64,000 nt of DNA from contig OX463813.1 of assembly GCA_949825045.1 (NCBI GenBank), positions 27,510,001-27,574,000 of the forward strand. Direction: 5' to 3'. The stretch comes from Argyresthia goedartella (lineage: Eukaryota; Arthropoda; Insecta; Lepidoptera; Argyresthiidae). A program made the translations under genes and the position numbers. Every line of letters starts with the position of its first letter. Positions within the stretch are counted from its first letter, which is position 1. The notes beneath the pieces were generated by a model. That model was not told the origin of the DNA and searched no databases. It worked only from the letters and a program-made list of their open reading frames with translations. Of the stretch, positions 24,316 through 33,769 are shown in pieces.

Positions 24316-25440
24316 ATGAGAAAACTGATAAACAATTTGCCGATCACCAATTTGAAACATGAGAACTTTGATCATCTCGAGAACATCAAACTAGCTGACT
24401 CATCTTACCACATATCTGGCCCTATCGACGTGCTGTTAGGGGCGGACTACTACTCCGAAATTATCATGGGCGGCCTCCTCAAACAGGAAAACAACAACGC
24501 ACCAATAGCGCAACAGACCAAACTAGGATGGATCCTGTGCGGAAACATTAAGATGAACACCCTGAATTGCTTCGTCACCCTCAATGAGCTAGACGATATC
24601 ACGCGTTTCTGGGAAACTGAAGAAATAACAACCGACAGCACCCCTCATGAAGACTTCTGCGAAAAGTACTTTGTGGAAACAACGGAACGGCGGTGCGACG
24701 GCAGATACATAGTCAAGATGCCATTGAAGGACGACATCACAACAAAACTAGGGCAATCAAAGCCTCAGGCCGTCTCTCAATTGTTACAATTAGAGAGAAG
24801 AATGGCTAAACAACAACAACACGCTACAAAGAATTCATAAAAGAATACAAGGCACTGGGTCATATGAAACCGGCAAAAAGATCAACAAACTCGCAACTAC
24901 AAACATACCTACCTCACCACGGTGTAATTAGAGAAGAGTCTAGTACAAAAAAACTACGAGTAGTATTTAACGCGTCAATGAAAACCGATACGAAGTTTAG
25001 CCTCAACGACTGCATGGAAAAAGGTCCTTACCTCCAAAAGGACATCTCAGCCCTTATTATCAACTGGAGAAAGTACAAATTCGCACTGACAGCGGATGTG
25101 GAAAAAATGTACCGGAAAATTTACGTGCACGAAGATCAGCAAGCCTTACAGAAGATCATCTGGAGATCATCACCATCAGAGCCGCTCCAGGAAATGCAGT
25201 TATGCACAATGACGTATAGAACGAAGGCAGCGCCTTTTCTCGCTATGCGCACTCTACAACTAGCTGATGATGAAGGAAGGACATATCCAGATGCAGAAAA
25301 AGCTCTACGTCATGAATTCTAAATGGATGACGTCATAACTGGGCGAAACTCAATCGATGATGCGAAGTAACTTCAGTTACAGCTGGGCAAACTACTTCGA
25401 AAGGGTGGATCACCCTACGGAAGTGGGCGAGCAACGAGCC
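24316..25440 (+). pseudogene. Bel/Pao reverse transcriptase, N-terminal part
   Basis: Two frames: 24316-24840 with LLGADYYSEIIMGG and TKLGWILCG, and 24864-25322 with YLPHHGVIRE, LRVVFNAS and LTADVEKMYRKI. A stop codon at 25319-25321 falls where the Tyr of the YxDD catalytic box is expected, directly before MDDVITG. A frameshift follows before the solo-LTR insertion. Confidence 0.82.
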
Positions 25441-26074
25441 CGCTATTATACAAAATCTACACCAAAAATACAAAACTGTGTAGTGTTATGCTACTTACAT
25501 GTCATTTTCCTTGCTGCTGCTGCTTGATGCTTGCTGAGCTGTACAGCTTATTATTTGTCATCACCTTTATTTTCAGAGGACCCTGTAACGTTTTAAACCA
25601 TAAGAACACATTAACAAATCATTTTCGCTCTGCATTTTCATGCTATCAGCACTTCTAAATCGATAGCGAAGGGGTTTACCTTTGGTGACCTTGTATTTGG
25701 CTTTCTCCGAAACTCTGCAATCTCGGGCTTCGTGCGCGCTGGTGCGCTACCCTTTTTCCTTTCGCTGTTATGTAATTTACTTCAAGGTTTTATTGTTGTT
25801 TATCGTATTACGAGCCTGAAACTAAACTTTGACATTGGTTGACGTCTTTGTTTATCTGGTTGTCATGGCAATGCCCATTCAAACTCGTTAGCGGTCTGAT
25901 ATGTTTGCTTCAATACTTTTACAAAAATACTCTTTCTCTCTTGGCCACTCACAAAAATTACGTTTAATTTAAATAATTTTTAGAACTCTCCAAAAAGGGT
26001 ATAAAAGCGGAACATTTCTGAAATTCTGGAGTCTCACGTCAGCTTCTGAACTAGAAGTACCACTTAAAGGCCTT

Positions 26075-26100
26075 ATCCCGGGGTCGCACTACCCCGGGAT
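26075..26100 (+). repeat. 10-bp-stem hairpin inside the solo LTR
   Basis: ATCCCGGGGT and ACCCCGGGAT separated by CGCACT, just upstream of the tandem repeats and about 80 bp after the TATA box. Confidence 0.8.
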
Positions 26101-26550
26101 CTTGCGAGCCTTCAAACTCCCTCAAACCTTCAAACAATCCTTCAAACAACGGGATCCTACGAGCCTTCAAACTCCCTCAAACCTTCAAACAATCCTTCAA
26201 ACAACGGGATCCTGCGAGCCTTCAAACTCCCTCAAACCTTCAAACAATCCTTCAAACAACGGGATCCTGCGAGCCTTCAAACTCCCTCAAACCTTCAAAC
26301 AATCTTTCAAACAACGGGATTCTGCGAGCCGTAACTACAAATACGCCCGCTACCGTTCCACTCCTACAACGGGATCCTGCGAGCCGTAACTACAAATACG
26401 CCCGCTACCTACATCGACCCTGCGAGCCACTCCTACAACGGGATCCTGCGAGCCGTAACTACAAATACGCCGCTACCGTTCCACTCCTACAACGGGATCC
26501 TGCGAGCCGTAACTACAAATACGCCCGCTACCGTTCCTACAACGACGATT
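26095..26550 (+). repeat. Two related tandem arrays in the solo LTR
   Basis: Four copies of a 55-bp unit (starts 26095, 26150, 26205, 26260; core CGGGATCCTGCGAGCCTTCA) are followed from 26315 by about four copies of a second unit of about 54 bp that keeps CGGGATYCTGCGAGCC but continues GTAACTACAAATACGCC. The shared head suggests one array arose from the other. Confidence 0.9.
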
Positions 26551-26805
26551 TCAACAACATCTACAACAACAAATACACTTGCATCCTGGTCATTAACCCT
26601 ACCAGTCTCCTATTCTTCGTGTCCTCCGCTTCCTTTTTTACTTAACCTGTGTTTTATAAAAAACCTGTTCTCATCTCATCCATCCAGCATCGTACCATTT
26701 TTTTATCGTCCTCGCTGTAAATAACTAATAAACTGTTACTACTAAATTTTATCCTGGTTGTTTTCTGTTAGGTTCTGGTAGGTTCTTGTCGTCACACGAT
26801 AACTG

Positions 26806-27620
26806 ATCAGAATACTTTCAACTTCAAAAAAGAAGAATCAACGAAAACTTTGGGTCTCAGCTGGATGACAAATAACGACATGTTTTTCTTCAACTGGGAG
26901 GTCCCAACAAGCAACGGAAAATTGACAAAACGTATATTGCTGTCCGAAATAAGCAAACTATACGACCCACTGTGATGGTTGGCCCCCATGGTGATCAAAG
27001 CTAAGATCATATTCCAAAAACTATGGACGGATAATTTCACATGGAACGAATGCCTGCCTATCGAAATAATAAAAGAATGGGAGTTATTGCGCTCCGATCT
27101 ACCTAACATCAAAAACATAAAACTACAACGATGGATTAATTGGAAAAGCCCAAAAGCAGTCGTACAACTACACGGATATTGTGATGCCAGCGAAAAGGCT
27201 ATTTCAAGCGTCATCTACAGCAAAACCGTATCTGAAACTGGAAAAAGCAGCATAATCCTAATTAACTTAATAACTTAGGAAGAAAGTAACTCTACCGAGG
27301 CTTGAACTGGAAGGTGCCGTCCTATTAGCGAAACTAATGCAGAAGGTCAAAAATTCCTTAACTGAAGTACCACTGCAAATTTATTGTTGGACAGACTCCC
27401 AAGTGGTCCTAGCATGGCTATGGGGAAATGAAGCCAGATGGGAAAAAATCATCGGAAACAGAACCGCACAAATCAAGAAAATCACGCCCGTAACAGAATG
27501 GCGGTACGTGAAATCGGGATAAAATCCAGCTGATTGTGCAACCAGAGGTCTCCTACCCACACAACTAAAAACCTTCAACTTATGGTGGGTTGGACTTCAA
27601 TGGTTACCTGACTGGAATAA
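26806..27620 (+). pseudogene. Bel/Pao RT end and RNase H region
   Basis: After the insertion the frame reads TLGLSWMTNNDMFFF and KLYDPL (Bel/Pao RT thumb), then VQLHGYCDASEKAI (RNase H) and LQIYCWTDSQVVLAWL (RNase H second acidic motif), then NPADCATRG. Stops at 26974 and 27521 and a frame change near 27280 break it. Confidence 0.82.
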
Positions 27621-27684
27621 ACAGGAAAAAACGGAAATTAGTTCTAAATCTACAATTAACGAACTCGAAGTCTACCAAACGTGT

Positions 27685-28613
27685 GTGTCAGCGATACCTA
27701 CACAAACACATAGCGAGGCGACGAATTCAATATCGGTCATCAAAACATTGCTTGCGTCGCGCAGTTCGTTAGAGCATATTACAAGAATAATCAGTTGGTT
27801 GCTGAGATTTAAAGAAAAAAGAACTTCGAAACGAACATTTGAAAACTATCTGGAACTGCAAGAACTTGAAAAAGCAAGAAACATTGTCATCAAGGCCACC
27901 CAAACGGAAGAATTTGGAGATGACTTGGAAAACATAAAGAAAACTGGATCCGTTAGCAAGAAAAGTCAACTTCTGCAACTGTCACCCTTCATAGACGACA
28001 ACGGTATACTGAGAGTTGGAGGATGTTTACAAGTTTCAGCGCTACACTACGATACGAAAAATCCTATTATTCTACCTCACAGCAGCCGCCTAACTGAACT
28101 GGTCATCGAGCTGACCCACAAGCAAACTTTGCACGGCGGTCCCCGCCTAACGTTAACCAAATTAAGGCACCGGTATTGGGTCGTTGGAGGAAATAGAGCT
28201 GTGAAAAAACAACTCCGGCTTTGTATCCTTGCCATAGATACAAATCTAACAAGACCGAACAGATCATGGGAAATCTGCCGAGTGTAAGAATAACACCGTC
28301 GCTCCCCTTCACTCACACAGGGGTAGATTTCACCGGGCACGTGGAGATAAAAATAAACAAAGGCAGAGGAGTGAAGACAAGCAAAGGCTACATAGCCATC
28401 TTCATCTGCATGGTCACGAAAGCCGTCCATATAGAACTCGTGTCGGATATGACGTCATCAACATTCCTCGCGGCTTTGAAGAGAATGTGTGCCAAAAGGG
28501 GTACCCCAAAACATATGTACTCAGATAATCATTTCCTAACGGGAAGTCCCATCATGTCACTGTACCAAGATGACCACTGTGACATTAAACATATCGATCT
28601 CAGGAACAGATAG
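27685..28613 (+). pseudogene. Bel/Pao integrase, truncated
   Basis: First frame to 28287: a zinc-binding-like stretch with LTHKQTLHGGPRLTLTKLRH and a later cysteine. Second frame from 28250: GVDFTGHVEIK (first catalytic Asp) and PKHMYSDN (second Asp). The region that should follow with the catalytic Glu is missing; the sequence jumps to the C-terminal domain, so the enzyme cannot work. Confidence 0.8.
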
Positions 28614-28624
28614 AGATTAACAGA

Positions 28625-28960
28625 AATGATGCATCAACACTTTTGGAAAAGATGGTCCAATGAATACCTTCATCAACTACAACTTCAAACAAAATGGCAA
28701 CAGAAACGAGAGAACCTGAAAAAGGCGATCTTTTACTAATAAAGGAATCAAACCTGCCACCTGGAAAATGGGCTATGGGAAAAGTGATAGACCTATTTCC
28801 GGGAAGCGACGGCAACACACGGGTCGTCACTCTGAAAGCTAAGGGTGGTACACTGAAACGACCTATCAACAAACTGGCCCCACTACCGAGCAACACTTTA
28901 GAACCAGAAGTCAAGCTGGATTCCCAAGAAGAGCAAAAGAAGCCAACCCCAACAATGAAG
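28625..28960 (+). pseudogene. Bel/Pao pol C-terminal domain
   Basis: HQHFWKRWSNEYLHQLQ and then GDLLLIKESNLPPGKWAMGK and RPINKLAPLP, the conserved C-terminal domain after integrase in Bel/Pao elements. Spliced by deletion to the truncated integrase. Confidence 0.8.
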
Positions 28961-29790
28961 GAGTCTCGAACCAGAGGAAGCAAAATCAACAGCTTCATGG
29001 CATGTATCATGTTAACGCTGCTAACCGTACCAATCAGTAGCGCCGCTACAAGAACAACAGCCTACAGCATTAACCCAATAGACGGGAATCGACCGATCTA
29101 CTTCGATGAAATCGGCAACATACAACTGATATACGACAAGTGGTCTCTACTGGTTTATTACGACCTCACATCATATTGGAACACAAAAAAAAACATCAAA
29201 CTCTACATCGATCAAATACCAAGCTCTTCACTCCAGCTCAGCTGATATAGCAACTCAATCACATATCAACTAGAATGACAAAACGACTATTTCTATCCGT
29301 CAAGAACTTTCAGCAAAACATTAAAGAAATGTACAAACTTATCTACGTAAAAGCAAGAATATATGACAACTACCTATTCTTCGAGTAACACTAACCGCTT
29401 ATAAGCGATGACGAATACAAATTATATCGCGCGATACCTATTACGATGAAGAGGAACAATACCTATATCACCGTAAAGCAATCGCCAAAGTACATCGCTA
29501 CAAACATCATGAAGAACACATTCATAAACCTGAAAGAAGAGGACATCCAACAATGTATGACATCTAAAAATAACCTTTTATGTCAAGCATACCATCCCAT
29601 CTACAACACAAACGGAAACAAAATACTATGCGCAGCAAAAATTATAAGTCACCAGACTGGAAACCAAAGGTCGAACAAGTTCCTTGCACCGACAAATGGA
29701 TCAAATTACATCAACAAAACATATGGCTGTTCACTTATTGCGGATCGTGTCAACTTCGAGTGATATGCGAGAATCAAGTTGCAGAATGTA
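28955..29790 (+). pseudogene. Bel/Pao env-like remnant
   Basis: A hydrophobic leader (SFMACIMLTLLTVPISSA) is followed by PIYFDEIGNIQLIYDKWSLL, which looks like the N-terminus of F-type envelope-like proteins found in insect retroelements. Later frames (29446-29763, 29580-29897) hold cysteine-containing pieces such as LLCQAYHPIY. Several stops and frameshifts separate them; the copy is inactive. Confidence 0.6.
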
Positions 29791-29862
29791 GCTTAATTAC
29801 ATTAATAACTAAGGTACATTACTTACATTATAACTGTTGTTCTGTAGCTGCTGTCGGGAGCA

Positions 29863-30112
29863 TGTACAGGCCAACGCCTTGCACAATACTTACTTAGCAA
29901 TTATTATTGTATAATTTTAGCAATCTCTTATACCTAACTGCCACTTACTTACATCAACTACTAGTGAACAGAACCGAACCACATCAGCGTTCTACTTTTG
30001 TATTACTTGATAATAAACGTCAGTTATTAAACTAGCTGGATGTAACTACAACTATCCTACCCCTAACGAACGAAGCAACGGGCTGCGGCAACAAGACCTG
30101 ACGGCCCATACA
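29863..30112 (+). repeat. Bel/Pao 3' LTR
   Basis: 250 bp starting TGTACAGGCCAACGCC and ending GGCCCATACA; near-identical to the 5' LTR with substitutions and two compensating single-base indels. Confidence 0.92.
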
Positions 30113-31455
30113 GGTCCCACTGGCAATGAGCGACAGATATGGTCTGTGCTACAGACCATATCTGGTCTGTGGCACAGACTCTCAGACCACAGACTCTGTG
30201 GAGCGACTCAAGTCTTATTGCGGCGTGAAGTTGGTACGGAGGGGAGGAGTAGTCTCTGCTGATCTAGCAAATGTGCCCTGAGTTTTCGCACAAAGACACA
30301 CCTACTAGCCGCTTCACGGACTGGAGGGGGAATATCATTCCAACACTTAGATGCCGCAAATCTGAAACTCCCGCGGAAAGTCGACGTTCGATGCGCCGGT
30401 GTAAGAATTCTTTCCTTGTGCACGCCACGTTGCCTTGTCGCCCATTTTATCTTGGTTGTACACCAAGTAGACTTGTACAGTAGGGTGGGGTTTCCGTGTG
30501 TATAACACCAAAGAGTAGTTTGGCTAGGTATAAATGCCGACGAGCTTCCATGTTCAGAAGTTTTTCTGCATCCAAGATATGGGATCTAGGAGGAATTTTG
30601 AAACAAAAACGTATACATGCGTTTTGCACACGTTGAATTAACCTTTTCGACCGACCAAGAATACAGCTACCATACACGACATCACAGTAGTTTAATCTAG
30701 ATAATATCAATGATTCACTCAGCCTGACACGCAAATCAGTGCTAAGGTAATCACGTATATTATAAAGAATCTTAAGGCGGTATAAACAATTGCTGACTAC
30801 GTTTCTGATATGATTTTCGAATCGAAGCTCACCGTCCATCAATAACCCAAGATTTTTTGCTTCTACGACCCTTTCTACTGGGTCGCTCCTGATAGCTATA
30901 TCATTGGGGGCTAGGGCTTGGACAGTATTATGGATCTGACATTTTGTACCGAGGATCATGTACTTAGATTTACTAGGATTTAGCACTAGACAGCTCCTCT
31001 CAGACCATGACGCCACCCGCTCTAGATCGTTATTTATGGATTGGACTGCAGTGTTGATGTCGGAAGGAACGGATGATATATACAGCTGGGTATCATCTGC
31101 GTAGAGATGGCACATGCTGCTCTCCACGGCAGAAACTATCTCTGCTGTGTAAAGAATAAATAAAAGGGGGCCTAATATCGACCCTTGAGGCACACCCCTT
31201 GTTAAGCGCTTTGTCGAGGAAAACAACATAGTACCATCGCTTTTTTTCAATCCACGGCCCGAGAGCACAGCTGTCAAACCACTTCACCGTGGTACTGTCA
31301 AAACCACAATATGACATTTTTGATAATAAGAGGGGCGCGCTCAGACAGTCGAAAGCTCGGGAGAAATCTAGCAACACCAGAATTGTGCTTCTACTTCTGA
31401 TTTTGCGTAACATTTTAGCCCACTGACTGTTTAACACCACCATTTTAGTCTTCAA
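30113..31455 (-). mobile_element. CR1/Jockey-type LINE, RT part, 5'-truncated
   Basis: RT motifs on the minus strand: [26 protein letters not shown] and CHLYADDTQLY, followed by the C-terminal thumb (LSRLNYCDVVYG, IQRVQNACIRFCF) and FRGSFRFAASKCWNDIPP. Frames shift near 31270 and 30430, and a stop splits the C-terminus, so it is a dead copy. The 3' UTR continues at 21908-21485 on the other side of the Bel/Pao insertion. It is closely related to the LINE at 43120-45175. Confidence 0.82.
30134..30164. repeat. 14-bp-stem hairpin in the LINE 3' UTR
   Basis: CAGATATGGTCTGT, loop GCT, ACAGACCATATCTG, followed by further CAGACC/GGTCTG half-copies to about 30200. Confidence 0.85.
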
Positions 31456-32650
31456 TTGCCCATTTTTACGTTTTGTTATCGCTTTTTATCTGATTTGAGG
31501 TCAGAAACTATTTTGATTAATAACTCGATGAATTTGCATTACATTGTAATAAGAGTGGTAGCGTTATAATAAGGGAGCCAGCCCCTACCAGATTTAACCC
31601 CTTTTACCCCCCTGCTCCTGCCAAAGGATTCTAAATCCTATCCAAACGAACTCATTCTAATTTCTTTCTAACATTTCTTTTAGGACCTACACTCTAAATT
31701 ACTTTCTTTAGGCTTCCGTTACGGGGGGCTATTCACCCCAACCCTTAGTAACGTGATATGTTTCAGCTGATTTCCTTCGCCGTTAATTTGGCTGTAATGC
31801 GCAACTGTCAACTGTCACGAAAAAAATGGGCAAAAGCAATATCCGGTTGCCAGCTTCTCATTACGATTCCCCGCTTCCATAAATAAGGTTGGAGGTATGT
31901 AGTTTACCTACAACCTTGCACAACACGAAATAAGTAAGCTAGTGGTTCCTTAAAAACAGTAGACCTCGCTTCAATTCAAAAAATGAAATCCGTCCATATC
32001 GCTACAGAAAACTACCCCCCTTTTTTCCCGCTTCACTTCCCCCTTTTGTTTTTTTTTCGAAACATCTTGTGTAGAATGAAGTCCTCTTAAATTTGATTGA
32101 AAATTTCCCTCCTAGTTCCACACAATCAAAAATAGCGATCGACTAAAAAAAAAATTTATTTTTTTCTTAAAACAAGCTTTTATTAAAAATGAACTTAAAA
32201 GTTTAAAATAAATTAACTCTAATAAAAATATATCACTTTATAAATTTATTGTAACATTTAACGATAATTAAGCTTCTTCGTCTACGACAAAATAATTACA
32301 TACCGTACCTAATTATATATGTTTAACATTAAAACCTTTACACTTTAATTGTTAAATCTTCCCGTTTTTAACACAGTCCCAATTTTATAAATAATAGCGT
32401 GTTACGTTGTGATAGCGAGAGGAAAAGAAGGTACTAAATGTTCTTAATCATACCATCAAAATGTAAGGTTTTAATGTTAAAAATATGTTAAAAATAGGAC
32501 AGGTGAAACTAAATAAAAGCTTGTAAAAATGTGCCAATTTCTGTCAAAATCGGTTGAAAAATGCGACCTGTAGGCGAAAACAGACAGACGGACAAAATCA
32601 TTCTTGGCCAATCTCGAAGCTGGAAGTTTCGCTCGGCCGGTCAATCATAT
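31456..32650. other. Non-coding stretch downstream of the LINE
   Basis: A/T-rich with no ORF of note; a short repeat piece near 32530-32610 (AATCGGTTGAAAAATGCGAC) resembles 15040-15060. Confidence 0.45.
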
Positions 32651-32652
32651 AT

Positions 32653-32911
32653 GTCACCGGAAAATTGTCAAAACCGTTAGTTATAATCTAAAGTTTTTTT
32701 CTTGTTTGTTCAACAACTATGATAAATTGTAAACTGTATCGTACTGCTTAAGATATGACGCGTTAGTTTATAACAAAACCATTAAATTGCAAAGGACAAA
32801 CAGGACAAACCTAGTAATAGTCTTCGTGTTAGATTGAAATGAAAGAACAAGAGAAACGTAAATTCTTAACCCTGTCGGTCTAGTTAACAGTTTAGACAAT
32901 CTTACGGTGAC
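32653..32911. mobile_element. GTCACCGTAAGAT-family MITE, copy 1
   Basis: Starts GTCACCGGAAAATTGTC and ends TCTTACGGTGAC in inverse match, with ATAT outside both ends. Contains AACCGTTAGTT and its inverse inside the ends. Confidence 0.75.
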
Positions 32912-33683
32912 ATATACAAACGATATCTTTGAGTATCGTCAACGTATATGAACATTTACAGTATGAGTGAGTTATGATATATTCCCTCTAACTTTTGGCC
33001 TTTTGGGTAATACATTTTTCGAAAGCTAGCAACACCTATTTCGTTGCTACCAACTTAATGGCGAAGTGAAATTAAAGCTGAAACGCACTCTACTAGTGAT
33101 TTCCATAGCAGACATTTACGAGAAGATAAATCAAAAACCAAAAAAAAATTTTGTGTAATTTACTTTTTTACAAATTACTTTTAAAACTTACCAACTATTT
33201 TATAAAAACAGTCATCTTAAACTAAAGTCTGTGTCACACAGAAACCATTTATTCACTTTGTCCGCTAAATAATTTTAATCAGTCCTTTCAGTACAAAATT
33301 GTTACGCACTTGCTTTTTGTCCACTTACTGTCAACACAAAAAAATAATTACTGATTACATTGGTTCTGGCTACCAAAGTTCGGTATAACCTGGTCAATAT
33401 GTCGACGGGACTGATTTCTCGCTCACGCGAGTTACGCATCGTATCATAAGTCTGAGACTCCCAGGGGTTAATTGACCAGGCTTAACATGCGCACAAAACA
33501 CAGCGACAACACACTTTTAACATCAACACTTTGTTTCTTCAAAAATTTCTGCAATATGAAATACATTTCTGCTGACTTTACAATAAATGAACACGATATA
33601 ACTAATGTTAGGCCAGAAGTATTTAAGGAGTTGCGTCGTTTCGCTTCCTACCCAACGGGCATGGTCCGAGTCCGTTGTAGCGG

Positions 33684-33689
33684 TTTATT
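33684..33689 (-). terminator. Candidate poly(A) signal of the Sidestep-like gene
   Basis: AATAAA on the minus strand just downstream of the predicted stop at 33735. It depends on the last exon being right. Confidence 0.35.
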
Positions 33690-33734
33690 CCTAGTCTACG
33701 GTGGCAGTCAGGTATCGTTATGGACTGGCGTCGT

Positions 33735-33769
33735 TTAGCTCCGCCCTTGATAGCTCACATTCACGTAGC
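33735..33769 (-). CDS. Predicted last exon of the Sidestep-like gene
   Basis: 35 nt, phase 1 in, acceptor CCAACAACCAACAG; it encodes [11 protein letters not shown] and then TAA in the expected frame. An AATAAA signal on the minus strand (33684-33689) follows 46 bp after the stop. Because the exon is so short it could be a chance match; an alternative terminal exon may lie to the left. Confidence 0.4.

Larger units (their letters stand above)
25479..26800 (+). mobile_element. Solo-LTR-like insertion inside Bel/Pao pol
   Basis: 1322 bp between AACTG copies at 25474-25478 and 26801-26805. Taking it out with one AACTG would put the pol reading on either side back in register, which defines the borders. 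Inside are a TATA box (GGGTATAAAAGCGG near 25997), a long tandem-repeat block, a polyadenylation-like AATAAAC near 26729, and no ORF of interest: the layout of an LTR. The ends (TGTAGTG ... CACACGAT) do not form a clean TG...CA pair, so the family, perhaps Ty3/gypsy, is open. Confidence 0.62.
21904..30117 (+). mobile_element. Bel/Pao LTR retroelement with env-like remnant, degenerate
   Basis: Two 250-bp LTRs (21909-22158, 29863-30112), both TGTACAGG...CCCATACA, are flanked by GGTCC at 21904-21908 and 30113-30117. The internal order is gag, aspartic protease, RT, RNase H, integrase, the C-terminal Bel/Pao pol domain, then env-like. Reading frames are broken in many places, a large part of the integrase is missing, and a 1.3-kb element is inserted in pol. 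The LTRs differ by about half a dozen changes, so the insertion is old. It lies inside a minus-strand LINE. Confidence 0.88.

Noticed and set aside
26095..26550. CRISPR-like array
   Set aside because: Units are contiguous tandem repeats without unique spacers, inside a eukaryotic LTR.
25477..26796. Alternative TGTG...CACA borders for the insertion in Bel/Pao pol
   Set aside because: These give neat inverted ends, but the flanks (AAAAC and CGATA) do not match and the pol register would not be kept; the AACTG borders explain both.
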